Shown in pieces: positions 35,472 through 46,466 of a DNA stretch of 64,000 bases. The stretch covers positions 1,242,574 through 1,306,573 of the forward strand of contig NW_003314276.1 of assembly GCF_000143415.4 (NCBI RefSeq), in the 5' to 3' direction. The DNA comes from Selaginella moellendorffii. Its lineage: Eukaryota > Streptophyta > Lycopodiopsida > Selaginellales > Selaginellaceae. The translations under genes and the position numbers were made by a program. The notes beneath the pieces are model-generated. The model worked only from the letters and a program-made list of their open reading frames with translations. It searched no databases and had not been told where the DNA came from. How positions within the stretch are numbered: position 1 is the first letter of the stretch; every line of letters begins with the position of its first letter.

Positions 35472-36347
35472 ATGCTTGATCAATGGGAAGCTATGATGCA
35501 GCAGAATCCTAAGATTGAAATCACTGGAGAGGTGTGTAAGCTTATAGGAGATGTTATCTCCCATACAGCAAGCTATCTCAAAGGGCAAAGAGTTTTTGAG
35601 ATATTGTCTAAGATAATCGCAGAGCTACTGCTCAAGCTTATTAGCTTTTCCTGAATTCCAGGCTTCAGGTATGCTGGATCATCTATTGAATTGAATCATA
35701 ACTACTTGCTTACAAGTTTCTCCCACCTCCAATCAACCTCAAGCTTTGGAAGCTTCATCAAGAGTTGGGGAATGAAGAGTGAGCATGGAGAATGGGAGAA
35801 GAATGAGTGCTAAACATGTTGGATTACCTTCCCTAAATCAAAGGCCAAGGATCATAAATGAGCATTAGCAATCAATAAAGTTAGGGAGGAGCAATTTATA
35901 CAAGAATTACTTACTTAGATTGATGCTAAAGGAGTGTGATAGCAGTAGAAATTTCACAAGTGGGAATTTGATAGAGGAATGGAAGACATTCTATATTACA
36001 GGGCATGAGACCACAGCCACCTCACTAACTTGGACTTTACTGGGAGGCTATCCTGAATGGCAAGAATGCGCCCATGTTGAGGTACACAAAAGTATGTGGC
36101 AATGAGATTCCTAATGGTGAGAGTGTCAACAAGCTTAGGCTTGTAAGTCAATCAATGCCTTGTAACTCCAAAACTTCTTGATTCTAGAATAGGTGGGAAT
36201 GATCCTTTATTAAAATTTGCAGTTGTATCCACTAGCAATTGAGATGACCAAGAAGTGTGTAGAGGAGTTTTGGCTGCATGATTTACATGTTCCAAAAGGA
36301 GTGTTTGTGACTTTTCCAATCATTGGATTGCATTAGGACAAGGAGCT
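35472..36347 (+). pseudogene. cytochrome P450 remnant (clan 72-like), spliced gene fragment
   Basis: Three exon-like blocks carry plant P450 sequence. 35472-35655 has MLDQWEAMMQ and GDVISHTAS, as found upstream of the I-helix. 35940-36142 has LIEEWKTFYITGHETTATS, the oxygen-binding I-helix with AGxET changed to TGHET, then PEWQE. 36223-36347 has LYPLAIE and HDLHVPKGVFV. A clean 80-bp intron (36143-36222, GTAAGT to TTTGCAG) separates the last two, so this was a normal spliced gene. The 5' end is cut by B/C and the 3' end, including the haem-binding Cys loop, by K. P450s of this clan hydroxylate small molecules; the substrate cannot be told. Confidence 0.75.
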
Positions 36348-36520
36348 TGTTAGAGTGTGATAGGTGCCTTAAGGCCACATTCAATGGCAATTTTAAGAAA
36401 AATTCCTGGACATAACTAATATATAGATAGTGGTTCTTTCTTGTTTCAAGTAAACAATTTTTTTTAGTTTCCTTCTAAAAATATCATGTTCATTCTTTGC
36501 GGCTCTTTGTCATAGTATTG
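36348..36520 (+). repeat. 5' LTR of copia element K (approximate end)
   Basis: It begins TGTTAGAGTGTGATAGGTGCC and aligns with 59574 to about 59740 (TGTTGGAG, then TGTGATAGATGC). The 3' boundary is not sharp. Confidence 0.55.
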
Positions 36521-36529
36521 GAGTAGGAT

Positions 36530-37324
36530 CAAAAGGATGGAAATGCTGCCATTGTCACTTTTTCAAATGGCAATTCCATTTCTCTTTTTGATGGATCTAG
36601 AAACTTCTCAAGTTGGAGATACTGGATGGAGCTCATTCTTAAAGGCAAGGGAGTTTGGGGTGTTGTCAATAGTGATGAGTTGAAGTCAAGAGCTTATATG
36701 GGTTATTAGAAGGTGGATATCTGGAGTCAATATGAATACCATGGCACGGTGATGATGATTAGGCTTGTGGTGATAGAGAGCATATTAGATGATCTTGCCC
36801 TTAGTGAGAATTACACCAATAGCAAGTTGTGGAAGAAGCTGTGTGAAAAGCACAAGCAATAAATGCATGTCCAGATTGATTACTTTTACATATAGATGGT
36901 TAATATATGGTGGATAGAGTTAGAAAGCTTTGACTAGTTCAAAGATGACATAAAAGAACACATACTAGAAAATTGAGGATTTAGATAAAGAGAATAAACT
37001 TCTTCCTTCTCTTCAAAACTATTTCTTCTTTCTTGCTCTTTTTAATTCTTTTCATTCTCATTGAAGCAACTTGATTTAGGTCAACAAACTTTAGCATAGT
37101 CATGCTATATTTGCTGTCGAAAAAGGAGATCATCATGTAGAAGGACATTGAAATTCTCCACTCTAAATCTGATCAAGCTTTATTTGTAGGAAGCTCTTCT
37201 AAGCAATCTTTGAAAAAGGACAATAATAAAGTTTTCAAGGATGGAGGTTTTTCAAGGTGAAGAGTGATGCAAAGTCTAAAAAAGACTCCAAGAAGAAGAA
37301 ATTTTGTGGTTATTACAATAAATT
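36530..37324 (+). pseudogene. copia gag remnant (element K)
   Basis: Fragments in changing frames carry copia-type gag sequence: FSNGNSISLFDGSRNFSSW near 36560, LCEKHKQ near 36840, and a degraded zinc knuckle, FCGYYNKFG, at about 37300. Element J is inserted within the knuckle region. Confidence 0.65.
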
Positions 37325-37728
37325 TGGAGAACTACAAAATCACCTCTACAATGATTTTGTGAATCCTCTCTAATCTAAACTAGATCCAAACATAAAAAGG
37401 AAAGAAATACTTAGCCATGTGCTATTGCTAAGATGTTGATGCTGAGATTGATGCACATCTCACAACCTTGATCCCCAGAAGGCAGTGAGTAAGATAGGCA
37501 TGGAAGAGAAGAGTAGATGTTGAGCAAGTGGAGTGTATGTTATTATGGCCAAGGATATAAAAGACAGAAAAGGGGATAGGTCTGGCGTGCTATCACCAGC
37601 CTATATAACCACTACATGCCCAGTCATCCAAGTCAAGAATTTAGACCGGGAGAAATCCTGATCTCAATTCCTGACTCAAGAAATGCCTTCGTGCGAAAAT
37701 CACAATGCAAAATGCATGTACCTCTCTA
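37325..37728 (-). repeat. 3' LTR of element J
   Basis: 404 bp, nearly identical to 50461-50864. Its plus-strand ends TGGAGAAC and CTCTCTA give TA..CA rather than the usual TG..CA in element orientation. The minus strand holds no clear TATA box that I can place with confidence. Confidence 0.82.
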
Positions 37729-37763
37729 CTCTCTGACGACTAGAGTTGAGCGGCTCCTGTAGC

Positions 37764-38319
37764 TCAAGCTTCCATTGTAGTGGTGGTAGCAGTTGTGGTG
37801 TTAGCCTCTGGTTCTTCCTCAAAGTCCTCGAGCTCGTCGTGAGTGTAGTTCTTTATGGCAGTCTCGAGCACCTGTAGTCGGGCCTTGAGCTCCATGTTCT
37901 CTTTGGTAAGGCGGGCATTCTCGAGTTGGTACTGCTGCGCTAACTCAAAAGATTCTCGGCAAGTGTTTGGTGTTGGGAGTCCATGAGCCTGTATAATGCG
38001 AAGGATTCCCTTTACCTGATCGAGTTCTTGAGCCATGCTTGCCATTTTCTCCTCGTGTGGGCGTGCAAAAACATTGCAGAAGAAGCTCTCCATTCTGTCC
38101 CGTGTGTACACCGCCATGTTGGAATTATGGTACTGCTCCAGGAAGTTTGTAGGCATGGGACGGATCACTTTCGGTTGCTGCTGGTCCTGATGATGATGAT
38201 GCTCCTGCTGCTCCAAATTGTAGTGGTGGCGCTTGTTGTTCACGCGCTCATGATGAAATTGGCGTTGCATTGTTGAACGAGGCGGCTGCATGTTGTCAGT
38301 AGTGGTGTCTGGAGTAAAT
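37764..38319 (-). CDS. C-terminal part of J gag-like protein (coiled coil), 3' of F insertion
   Basis: The frame enters from the F insertion site and reads about 185 codons to a stop at 37764-37766. Gln/His-rich sequence (NLEQQEHHHHQDQQQ) is followed by a probable coiled coil with heptad-like spacing (KMASMAQELDQVKGIL, then TKENMELKARLQVLETAI). An acidic tail, HDELEDFEEEPEAN, and a Thr-rich end follow. The frame is continuous with 46467-47330 once F and one GTCTG copy are set aside. I do not recognise the fold; a multimerisation role is a guess. No internal stop is present in this piece. Confidence 0.6.
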
Positions 38320-38324
38320 GTCTG
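38320..38324. repeat. target-site duplication GTCTG, left copy (element F)
   Basis: A perfect match to 46462-46466, directly outside the F LTRs. Confidence 0.92.
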
Positions 38325-39998
38325 TGTAAGCGACTAATTTTTCCATTCTACTTTAGTCACTTAACCACACCTCCGACCACTTGGCGGAGTCTCATTCACA
38401 ACCTCCATCAGTCCAATTCAGGACTTGGGACTTGCTAGCCCCAAGAATGGCATCCATGCCACTCCACACTTGCACCTGGTCCAAGTGCTCCACGTGTCCG
38501 GTCCCGAGACCGACACCCAAAGGTACCACTGACATCTCGGCCCGTTACGCTAAGGCCATGCCCATTCACCTTTGCTGCACTAGTGGTTCAACACCACTTG
38601 CATCACCACCTCGTCTCTCCAAGACTGGGCCATGTGTCCACGAGTGGTCATCCTAGATCCACTCCTTAGCATCCTTAGGATGCCCACAGACCTGGGGAAT
38701 TGCCTTCCTCAAAGTCCCTTTGTCAGTTCCTACCAAGTCCCTTTCTGCCCCTGGCCGTGTTTGCCAACACTGCCACTGGATCGAGGCCCACAGGCCCGAC
38801 CACTAAGTCCCACGGTCCTCTGGGACTTCCTCACCACATGACTGTGTCCTTGGTCACTACCCCAGAGGGCTGCTCCTCTTCCTTTCCACAGTCTGGGCCT
38901 TTGGGACAACATTTCGGAACACCGTGGCCTTACGCGAGCCACCTGGGTACTCTCCCCACCTATCGCCTTTAGGTGCTCTAGCCATGGGCTTAGAGCGAGG
39001 TTCCGTTGAGCCACGCCTAGTATCCAAGTAGGTAGTGCCACCCACACTTGGACTGGGAGCATCGGCCATTCGATCTCCCGGGGGAACTAGAGCCGGCTCT
39101 TGAACACTTCACCAAGCTACCCCGCTTGTCGGTCCGTATTCACTCTAGTCTTGGACTTCCCAGTGGTCAGTTCATCACCCAACACTGGGTCTGGCCTTCC
39201 TGGGCCAAACTGGCCTTTCCTGGCCAAACTGGCTCCACTGCAGTCCTCCCCCTACTATACTTTTGGAGCTCACCAAACCCCCCAGGGTCTGGGAGACGAA
39301 CGCTTTGGGCTTTCACCCTCTCAGGCTCCAGACTCGGACTCAGACTCGGATTTGGATTCGGACTCGGACTCGGGCTCGGGCTCGGTCTCGGCCTCGGCCT
39401 CGGTCTCGGTCTCGGACTCGGGCTCGGGCTCGGTCTCGGCCTCGGCCTCGGTCTCGGTCTCGGACTCCATCTCGGACTCCATCTCGGGTCCATCTCGGAC
39501 TCCAACTCGGACTCCATTTCGGGTCCATCTCGGACTCCATCTCGGACTCCATTTCGGGTCCATTTCGGGTCCATCTCGGACTCCATCTCGGACTCCATTT
39601 CGGGTCCATCTCGGGTCCATCTCGGACTCCATCTCGGACTCCATCTCGGGTCCATCTCGGACTCCATCTCGGACTCCATTTCGGGTCCATCTTGGGTCCA
39701 TCTCGGACTCCACTTCGGACTCCAACTCGGGTCCACCTCGGACTCCACTTCGGACTCCATCTCGGACACTCCCACGTGTCATGTGTTGGTCCTTTTGGGT
39801 CCCTTTTTGGAGCCTCGCCTTTTGCTCGCTTCGTGCTCGTTCCTCGAGCACTTCGTTGGGAGTTCCACTCCCGCTCTTGACTTTTCAAGTCGGAGCTTTT
39901 GGTCCAAACTTGTTACGCTCGTTTGGCTCTCGCTTCGGCCACTACCATGTGGCGCCCTTCCGGCTCCACTCTGGGGCCTAGGGATTTTGTGTCTCACA
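38325..39998 (-). repeat. 3' LTR of element F
   Basis: 1674 bp. It contains the CTCGG-based array at about 39332-39772. The minus strand just outside reads CTATGGGTGGTGGAGT, a plausible polypurine tract, before TGTGAGAC. Confidence 0.9.
39332..39772. repeat. CTCGG hexamer and 12-mer array in F 3' LTR
   Basis: CTCGGACTCGG, CTCGGCCTCGG and then CATCTCGGACTC and TTCGGGTC units. Copy number and order differ from 45782-46228 in the partner LTR, so the array changes faster than the rest of the LTR. It opens long spurious frames on both strands. Confidence 0.88.
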
Positions 39999-41206
39999 AC
40001 TCCACCACCCATAGACGAAGTTTGATGTCCTCATCGAACGGTGAACCATTTTATAAAGTAACACCCGCATGTGTTACCATTTCCATCCTTGGCGCGTAGC
40101 CAATATTTGTCAATGGTGTGATATTGAAGGCTCACCATGCCTTTTGCATATCCTCTAAGGAGGGTAGTCTCTCCAACTTAGAGACTGATTGGACCACATA
40201 TAGTGGTTCTCTCCTTTTATTGGTTTAGTTCTCGCTAAACCTCTTAGAGACCCTTCTCTAAGTCAATCCCACTACTCCTTCTCGAGTAGTCTCAATTTCC
40301 ATCGATATAACCTTTGCACTTTGGAACTTTGAATTTTGACTTCTTGGAGTCAATTTCCTAGGTGTCTCCGACACCTTGCCTTGCACCTTTTGTGCAACTC
40401 CACTTCCCATCCTAGGAAGTTCTCTACTCGAGGGCACCATCATCCTCTCTTCTATTTCGTGCTAAAGTTCCAGTTATCATACTTGTGCTAGGGCTGTTCA
40501 TGGCCCTATCATTTGGCTACCTTACCGCTCCCTCCCTTGGAGCTTCCACTTTCACCAACTTGGAGCATTTCGGGATCCCTCCTTGGAAACACACTTCCTT
40601 TCCCGCAACTCGTTAGCGTCCAACACATTAGTGTTCCTCGCCTAACTTTGTCACTTGGATTCCTTCCAAGGGATTCCATGGCCCTATCTTGGCCACTCAT
40701 CTTTTGCTCCTATCCGTTGTTTGTTGCACCAAGCAACATCGAATCTCTACCTCCCTCCTTGAGGTATTGTTTTGGTTTCATAGCAAAGACTCTTCTTTGC
40801 CAAGTCCAGAGGATGTTCACCCCTAGTACGTCTCTTTAGCATCTTCTGCTATGGGCTCTATCCACGGCCCAACTTCGTGACCCTCCCATGGGTCTTTTAT
40901 AGAGACTACTTTCCTCGGACTCACTATGCCATCGCACGGACATAGTTTATTTCCCTTAGGTGCTCTTCCCACTTGGTTATCACGACCAAGCCACACCACC
41001 TTAAACAGTTCAATTTCAACATTTTGAACCAGGAACTTCATTCCTTAGCCAACCAAGGACCTTGTCCTTATCTGGCCATAAGATCACCTAGTGATCTCAC
41101 CTTGGCACCTTAACAGGGTTGCCAAGAGGTACTTGGTTTTCTAGACCTCCAAGTTGTTGACTATAACCCCGGGGGCATCCCCCACACTTGGCGGTGCACC
41201 CAAAGC
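39999..41206 (-). other. F interior, part 1, noncoding
   Basis: The portion from about 40320 matches F' (11859-12920) in reverse complement, for example GGTAGCCAAATGATAGGGCC on the minus strand near 40510. No domain or long frame is seen. A copy of the CTTGGCGGTG motif lies at about 41188, next to the Cassandra insertion. Confidence 0.75.
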
Positions 41207-41211
41207 TAGCC

Positions 41212-41405
41212 TGTAAGCAACCAAAGGGAACGACTTGAGAGACGATCCATGGGGTTCAAATATAGAGGGAAAGGGCCCATGAACAAGAGTGCACCCCCTT
41301 TTCCACTCGGTTAAGGGTCTTGGGATACTTGGAGTTAAGCGTCCTTGGGTTTGAATAGTACTGGGCTGGGTGACCTCCCGGGAAGTCCAAACTCAGGAGT
41401 TTACA
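41212..41405 (+). repeat. Cassandra 5' LTR
   Basis: TGTAAGCAACC to GAGTTTACA, 194 bp. It appears identical to 41740-41933 by eye, which implies a recent insertion. Confidence 0.93.
41332..41388 (+). promoter_or_regulatory. 5S rRNA-derived pol III internal promoter in Cassandra 5' LTR
   Basis: GAGTTAAGCGTCCTTGGG corresponds to 5S box A. AATAGTACTGGGCTGGGTG and ACCTCCCGGGAAGTCC correspond to the intermediate element and box C of plant 5S genes. The second LTR repeats it at 41860-41916. It is not a 5S gene: the first half of 5S rRNA is not recognisable. Confidence 0.88.
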
Positions 41406-41418
41406 TTTGGTATCAGAG
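41406..41418 (+). promoter_or_regulatory. Cassandra primer-binding site
   Basis: TTTGGTATCAGAG directly follows the 5' LTR, matching the complement of the initiator methionine tRNA 3' end. Confidence 0.9.
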
Positions 41419-41450
41419 AGGTCTCGGGTCCGACTCTGTTGGTTGGCTAA

Positions 41451-41708
41451 GGGAATCACACCACATGTTGATTGACATCTGGCTGGTCCAGTTTGCTCCC
41501 GCTGGGCTCGACCCGAGGGGTAGGGTGTCAAGAGAGCGGGGCTCTCTGGAGAGCTACGGCTCTCAGCTTCCGTTCACGAGGGAATCACACCACATGTTGA
41601 TTGACATCTGGCTGGTCCAGTTTGCTCCCGCTGGGCTCGACCCGAGGGGTAGGGTGTCAAGAGAGCGGGGCTCTCTGGAGAGCTACGGCTCTCAGCTTCC
41701 GTTCACGA
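41451..41708 (+). repeat. two tandem 129-bp units in Cassandra interior
   Basis: 41451-41579 and 41580-41708 appear identical, starting GGGAATCACACC. Since 129 is a multiple of three, a chance open frame (about 41345-41716) shows the same 43 residues twice. I do not consider that frame a gene. Confidence 0.93.
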
Positions 41709-41739
41709 GGGCGTGAACTTGCAGGGAAGCATGGTGGAT

Positions 41740-41933
41740 TGTAAGCAACCAAAGGGAACGACTTGAGAGACGATCCATGGGGTTCAAATATAGAGGGAAA
41801 GGGCCCATGAACAAGAGTGCACCCCCTTTTCCACTCGGTTAAGGGTCTTGGGATACTTGGAGTTAAGCGTCCTTGGGTTTGAATAGTACTGGGCTGGGTG
41901 ACCTCCCGGGAAGTCCAAACTCAGGAGTTTACA
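41740..41933 (+). repeat. Cassandra 3' LTR
   Basis: 194 bp, preceded by purine-rich GCAGGGAAGCATGGTGGAT and followed by the TAGCC duplication. Confidence 0.93.
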
Positions 41934-41938
41934 TAGCC

Positions 41939-44762
41939 CTTACGACCAAGGGTTCATAGCAACTGAGATTAGGTGTCCCCATCTCACTCACCACGACCTT
42001 GGTGCCACTTGCACCAAAGTGTTCAAGTTAGATATGCTGAGCTTTCACACTAAGCAATCTAACCGTGCATCACGACTCCGAGGCATCCCTCGCTTGGCGG
42101 TGTGCCCAAACCAGTCTCCCCACTGAGAGTCCATGACCACCGAAATATGAGTGTCCTCATATTCCAAACCATCACCATGCCCTAGTGATTTGGGACTCGA
42201 ACCCAAGCACTAGAGGGTCGGGACTCGAACCCAACCTCCGTATATGCATCTACGGACAGCATCACACAAGATGCCTGGCGTGACTCTCCACGCCGGTGCA
42301 CCAACCTATTTTTAAAGCGCGCTACAGATCACAGCTTAGGAACCTAGTTCCTCCACACTGCCAAGTCCTCTCACTTGACATGTCTATGATCATGCATGGA
42401 CTCCTCCATGCTCGGCCCCCTGGCCCACCCTTTTTGAAGATATCACCTTCAACTAGGGTATTTGTTCCCCCGACGTGCCAATCTCACTTGGCAAGTCCTC
42501 CGACCATTGTAACATGGTTCCTGCATAAGCGTGAAAGTCCTTGACCATCGACTTTCGTTCAAAGCCCTCTCTTTGAACACTCGGGAACTACTTCCCTAAC
42601 CTTGATAACCTTGCCTCATGGCAAGCTTCAAGACCACGCTTCTACTGCGCCACTCTGATTTCGCGCGTTCCATGAACCATTTACACTTGGCCTTTCTAGG
42701 TACTATGCTACCTAGAATCGTCTTTGGGAACCTTGAAGGAACTCTGTCCCTCAGCTTGCTAAGGCCTCCCCTTTCGCAAGCTTTATAGTTGCCATATAGT
42801 CTAACATGGAAAATTCCATATTTTAGACTCTCCATGGCATCACGGTTGCTAGCAACAACATCCTCGAGCACCCTCTTGATTCTCCACTCCCAACTTTCAT
42901 AACCACTATTGGATATGCCCTTTGATTTCTATGGTTTAGTTCCATCCCAATACTACTTGCCTTTGGCTTCACACCTTTCCTTCGGTCATTCTCCTCTAGA
43001 CCAGGAGGATAGCTTTGCACTTTCTATCATGCCTTAGCAAGTATTCTTAGGGATGAACCTACCCAATAGCCCAGGGAGTGGTTCCTCAATCCGGGTATGC
43101 TCAGCTTATAATCCCACACACTGGGATTACATTGTTGCTTATGGGCCTTTACCTGCCCATCACTAGCCTTGCCAAAATTCCATTTTTGGCTTTGTCCAAC
43201 TTAGGTAGACAGTCCTCTCCTGTCTCCACAACCTTGGACATTTGGATAGCACCTTCTATCCATCATTCACTAGGGACTCAGTCCCTTGGGCTTTATCCAT
43301 TGCCCTCGCGACATCAAACACCACCTTCTGGTGTTTTAGAGTGTTCGGGTGTCCCAATGATGGCTTTCTAGACAATGAGTATTTCCTTTTATGACATTGA
43401 CTTACTATATCGCAACATAAGCAACTTATCCCCCGTAAGGGTATATCCAACTTCCCTATACTAGAAGTCTTGGGTAGCTACCTTCTACCCGTTTAACCAG
43501 TTATTTTGCACCTCTTGCTTAGTTGCCTCATAGTTGTCAAGTCCTACAACTCATTGCTTGGTGCTTTCACACCTCCATCATTATCTGGGTCACCACACTC
43601 CAACTGCATGCTCTGCAACTTAGGCTATGCTATTCCCATTTCCATTGGGATTCCTTTGGCAAGGGGTTCTCATGAACCCACCAACATAGCCTCAAGGTAT
43701 CACACCTTGGCACATTTGGTGTCTCCACACCATCGGCTCCACGAGCCTACCTCTATGACATTTCCCCTTCGTGTCTAAGTCTTTGCCAAGACCAACACCG
43801 CTCTTTCTTATGCCAACCATCCGTTAGCACTGCACCATAGAGGTCACACACAACTTTATGTCAAAGTTGTTTTCTTCTGGGAACACCTTTCCCATAACTT
43901 TAGCATGGCACATTCTGCCATTGATGAGATACCCTCTGTTCTCATCCTTGGATCCTATGATCCCCCCCCATCCTTTGTGGGGTACAACACACCTCAGTCT
44001 AAATGCTTCCATCAGTCCTTTTAGGACCATCCGTTGACTCTACTTGAGTCATCCAGCAGTTTTGGACTTGGTTAATCTACAGACCCGTAAGGTCCTACTT
44101 GTGAGGCACTAGCTCACTGGAATACACTTCTTGCATTCCTGTCCTACTCAAAAGGACTATTTTCACAAGTGTTACTCCGACACTTGATTTTGTTCTCTGG
44201 GGGCAACCTTTGCCCCTTAAGACCACTTGTCCATGTGATGAGAATACCAACTCATCCACTTAATACACCCCCAACTCCTTGGGTTGTTCTAGCATTTATT
44301 AGAGGTAGCCCCGGCTACCATTTCGAGGACTCGTGTCCTCATCCATACTTGACCTCTCACGGTCATCCATTCCGGTCTCACCTTCATGAGCACCAGCCTC
44401 AACCATATGAGGATAAACTTGTGACTCCTTTATTGTTTTTGGAGTCTCTATCTTCCCCGTGATCCCAACTATAGTTGTTTACCCCAACTATATTAGCCCG
44501 TTTGCGAAGTCAAACGCTCATCTGGATCACCTCCTCAACTCAATGAGGAAAACCTTGCACTGTTCCCAAGATCCCAAAGTCGTTCCATTATTGGCCCCTT
44601 TTCTATCCACCACCTTGTCTACAAGTTCACACATGAACTGTAATGGAGAGCCATGTCTTCCCGACCTGCTACTCCTCAAGGATAGGCCCACTTCTCGGAC
44701 CTTCCGTTGCCAACACCAGTGGCAATATACTTGAGCACCAATAAAAGTCGGACTAAGGAACA
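41939..44762 (-). other. F interior, part 2, noncoding
   Basis: It matches F' (2693-4289 and 11432-12020) in reverse complement. No protein domain is found in any frame; frames of 60-97 codons are unrelated to known proteins. It contains the empty site corresponding to D's insertion in F' (CTTAT context near 42525). Confidence 0.75.
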
Positions 44763-44777
44763 GCTCCGATACCAAAT
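44763..44777 (-). promoter_or_regulatory. primer-binding site of element F
   Basis: The minus strand reads ATTTGGTATCGGAGC after the LTR end GCTTACA, one base from the TGGTATCAGAGC consensus. Confidence 0.85.
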
Positions 44778-46461
44778 TGTAAGCGACTAATTTTTCCATT
44801 CTACTTTAGTCACTTAACCACACCTCCGACCACTTGGCGGAGTCTCATTCACAACCTCCATCAGTCCAATTCAGGACTTGGGACTTGCTAGCCCCAAGAA
44901 TGGCATCCATGCCACTCCACACTTGCACCTGGTCCAAGTGCTCCACGTGTCCGGTCCCGAGACCGACACCCAAAGGTACCACTGACATCTCGGCCCGTTA
45001 CGCTAAGGCCATGCCCATTCACCTTTGCTGCACTAGTGGTTCAACACCACTTGCATCACCACCTCGTCTCTCCAAGACTGGGCCATGTGTCCACGAGTGG
45101 TCATCCTAGATCCACTCCTTAGCATCCTTAGGATGCCCACAGACCTGGGGAATTGCCTTCCCCAAAGTCCCTTTGTCAGTTCCTACCAAGTCCCTTTCTG
45201 CCCCTGGCCGTGTTTGCCAACACTGCCACTGGATCGAGGCCCACAGGCCCGACCACTAAGTCCCACGGTCCTCTGGGACTTCCTCACCACATGACTGTGT
45301 CCTTGGTCACTACCCCAGAGGGCTGCTCCTCTTCCTTTCCACAGTCTGGGCCTTTGGGACAACATTTCGGAACACCGTGGCCTTACGCGAGCCACATGGG
45401 TACTCTCCCCACCTATCGCTTTTAGGTGCTCTAGCCATGGGCTTAGAGCGAGGTTCCGTTGAGCCACGCCTAGTATCCAAGTAGGTAGTGCCACCCACAC
45501 TTGGACTGGGAGCATCGGCCAGTCGATCTCCCGGGGGAACTAGAGCCGGCTCTTGAACACTTCACCAAGCTACCCCGCTTGTCGGTCCGTATTCACTCTA
45601 GTCTTGGACTTCCCAGTGGTCAGTTCATCACCCAACACTGGGTCTGGCCTTCCTGGGCCAAACTGGCCTTTCCTGGCCAAACTGGCTCCACTGCAGTCCT
45701 CCCCCTACTATACTTTTGGAGCTCACCAAACCCCCCAGGGTCTGGGAGACGAACGCTTTGGGCTTTCACCCTCTCAGGCTCGAGACTCGGACTCAGACTC
45801 GGACTCGGACTCGGATTTGGATTCGGACTCGGACTCGGGCTCGGGCTCGGTCTTGGCCTCGGCCTCGGTCTCGGTCTCGGACTCCATCTCGGACTCCATC
45901 TCGGGTCCATCTCGGGTCCATCTCGGACTCCATCTCGGACTCCATCTCGGGTCCATCTCGGACTCCAACTCGGACTCCATTTCGGGTCCATCTCGGACTC
46001 CATCTCGGACTCCATTTCGGGTCCATTTCGGGTCCATCTCGGACTCCATCTCGGACTCCATTTCGGGTCCATCTCGGGTCCATCTCGGACTCCATCTCGG
46101 ACTCCATCTCGGGTCCATCTCGGACTCCATCTCGGACTCCATTTCGGGTCCATCTCGGGTCCATCTCGGACTCCACTTCGGACTCCAACTCAGGTCCACC
46201 TCGGACTCCACTTCGGACTCCATCTCGGACACTCCCACGTGTCATGTGTTGGTCCTTTTGGGTCCCTTTTTGGAGCCTCGCCTTTTGCTCGCTTCGTGCT
46301 CGTTCCTCGAGCACTTCGTTGGGAGTTCCACTCCCGCTCTTGACTTTTCAAGTCGGAGCTTTTGGTCCAAACGTGTTACGCTCGTTTGGCTCTCGCTTCG
46401 GCCACTACCATGTGGCGCCCTTCCGGCTCCACTCTGGGGCCTAGGGATTTTGTGTCTCACA
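44778..46461 (-). repeat. 5' LTR of element F
   Basis: 1684 bp, with array at about 45782-46228. The plus-strand ends are TGTAAGCG and GTCTCACA, and the GTCTG duplication follows at 46462-46466. Confidence 0.9.
45782..46228. repeat. CTCGG hexamer and 12-mer array in F 5' LTR
   Basis: Same unit types as 39332-39772 but rearranged in order and number. Long overlapping frames of Leu-Gly, Ser-Asp or Glu-Met repeats arise here and are regarded as artefacts. Confidence 0.88.
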
Positions 46462-46466
46462 GTCTG

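Larger units (their letters stand above)
41212..41933 (+). mobile_element. Cassandra-type TRIM retrotransposon
   Basis: This is a 722-bp miniature element with 194-bp LTRs (41212-41405 and 41740-41933) and a perfect TAGCC duplication (41207-41211 and 41934-41938). F' shows the empty site. Each LTR contains a segment matching the internal promoter half of plant 5S rRNA, the defining feature of Cassandra. Primer site TTTGGTATCAGAG follows at 41406. There is no coding capacity, so it must rely on proteins from other elements. The interior holds two copies of a 129-bp unit. Confidence 0.95.
38325..46461 (-). mobile_element. element F: noncoding LTR retrotransposon with Cassandra inside
   Basis: Long LTRs at 38325-39998 and 44778-46461 are nearly identical outside their tandem arrays. 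A perfect GTCTG duplication flanks the element. In minus orientation the LTR runs TGTGAGACAC to GTCGCTTACA and is followed by ATTTGGTATCGGAGC, an initiator-tRNA primer site. The interior (39999-44777) has no recognisable protein. It matches F' in opposite orientation, and H is a solo LTR of the same family. The near-identity of the LTRs suggests recent insertion. Confidence 0.92.

Noticed and set aside
41332-41388. 5S rRNA gene
   Set aside because: Only the promoter half of 5S is recognisable; it lies within an LTR and occurs twice at the element's ends.
41345-41716. 123-codon frame with a repeated 43-residue block
   Set aside because: It spans the Cassandra LTR, primer site and tandem repeat. 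Cassandra elements are noncoding and the repeat follows from the 129-bp DNA duplication.
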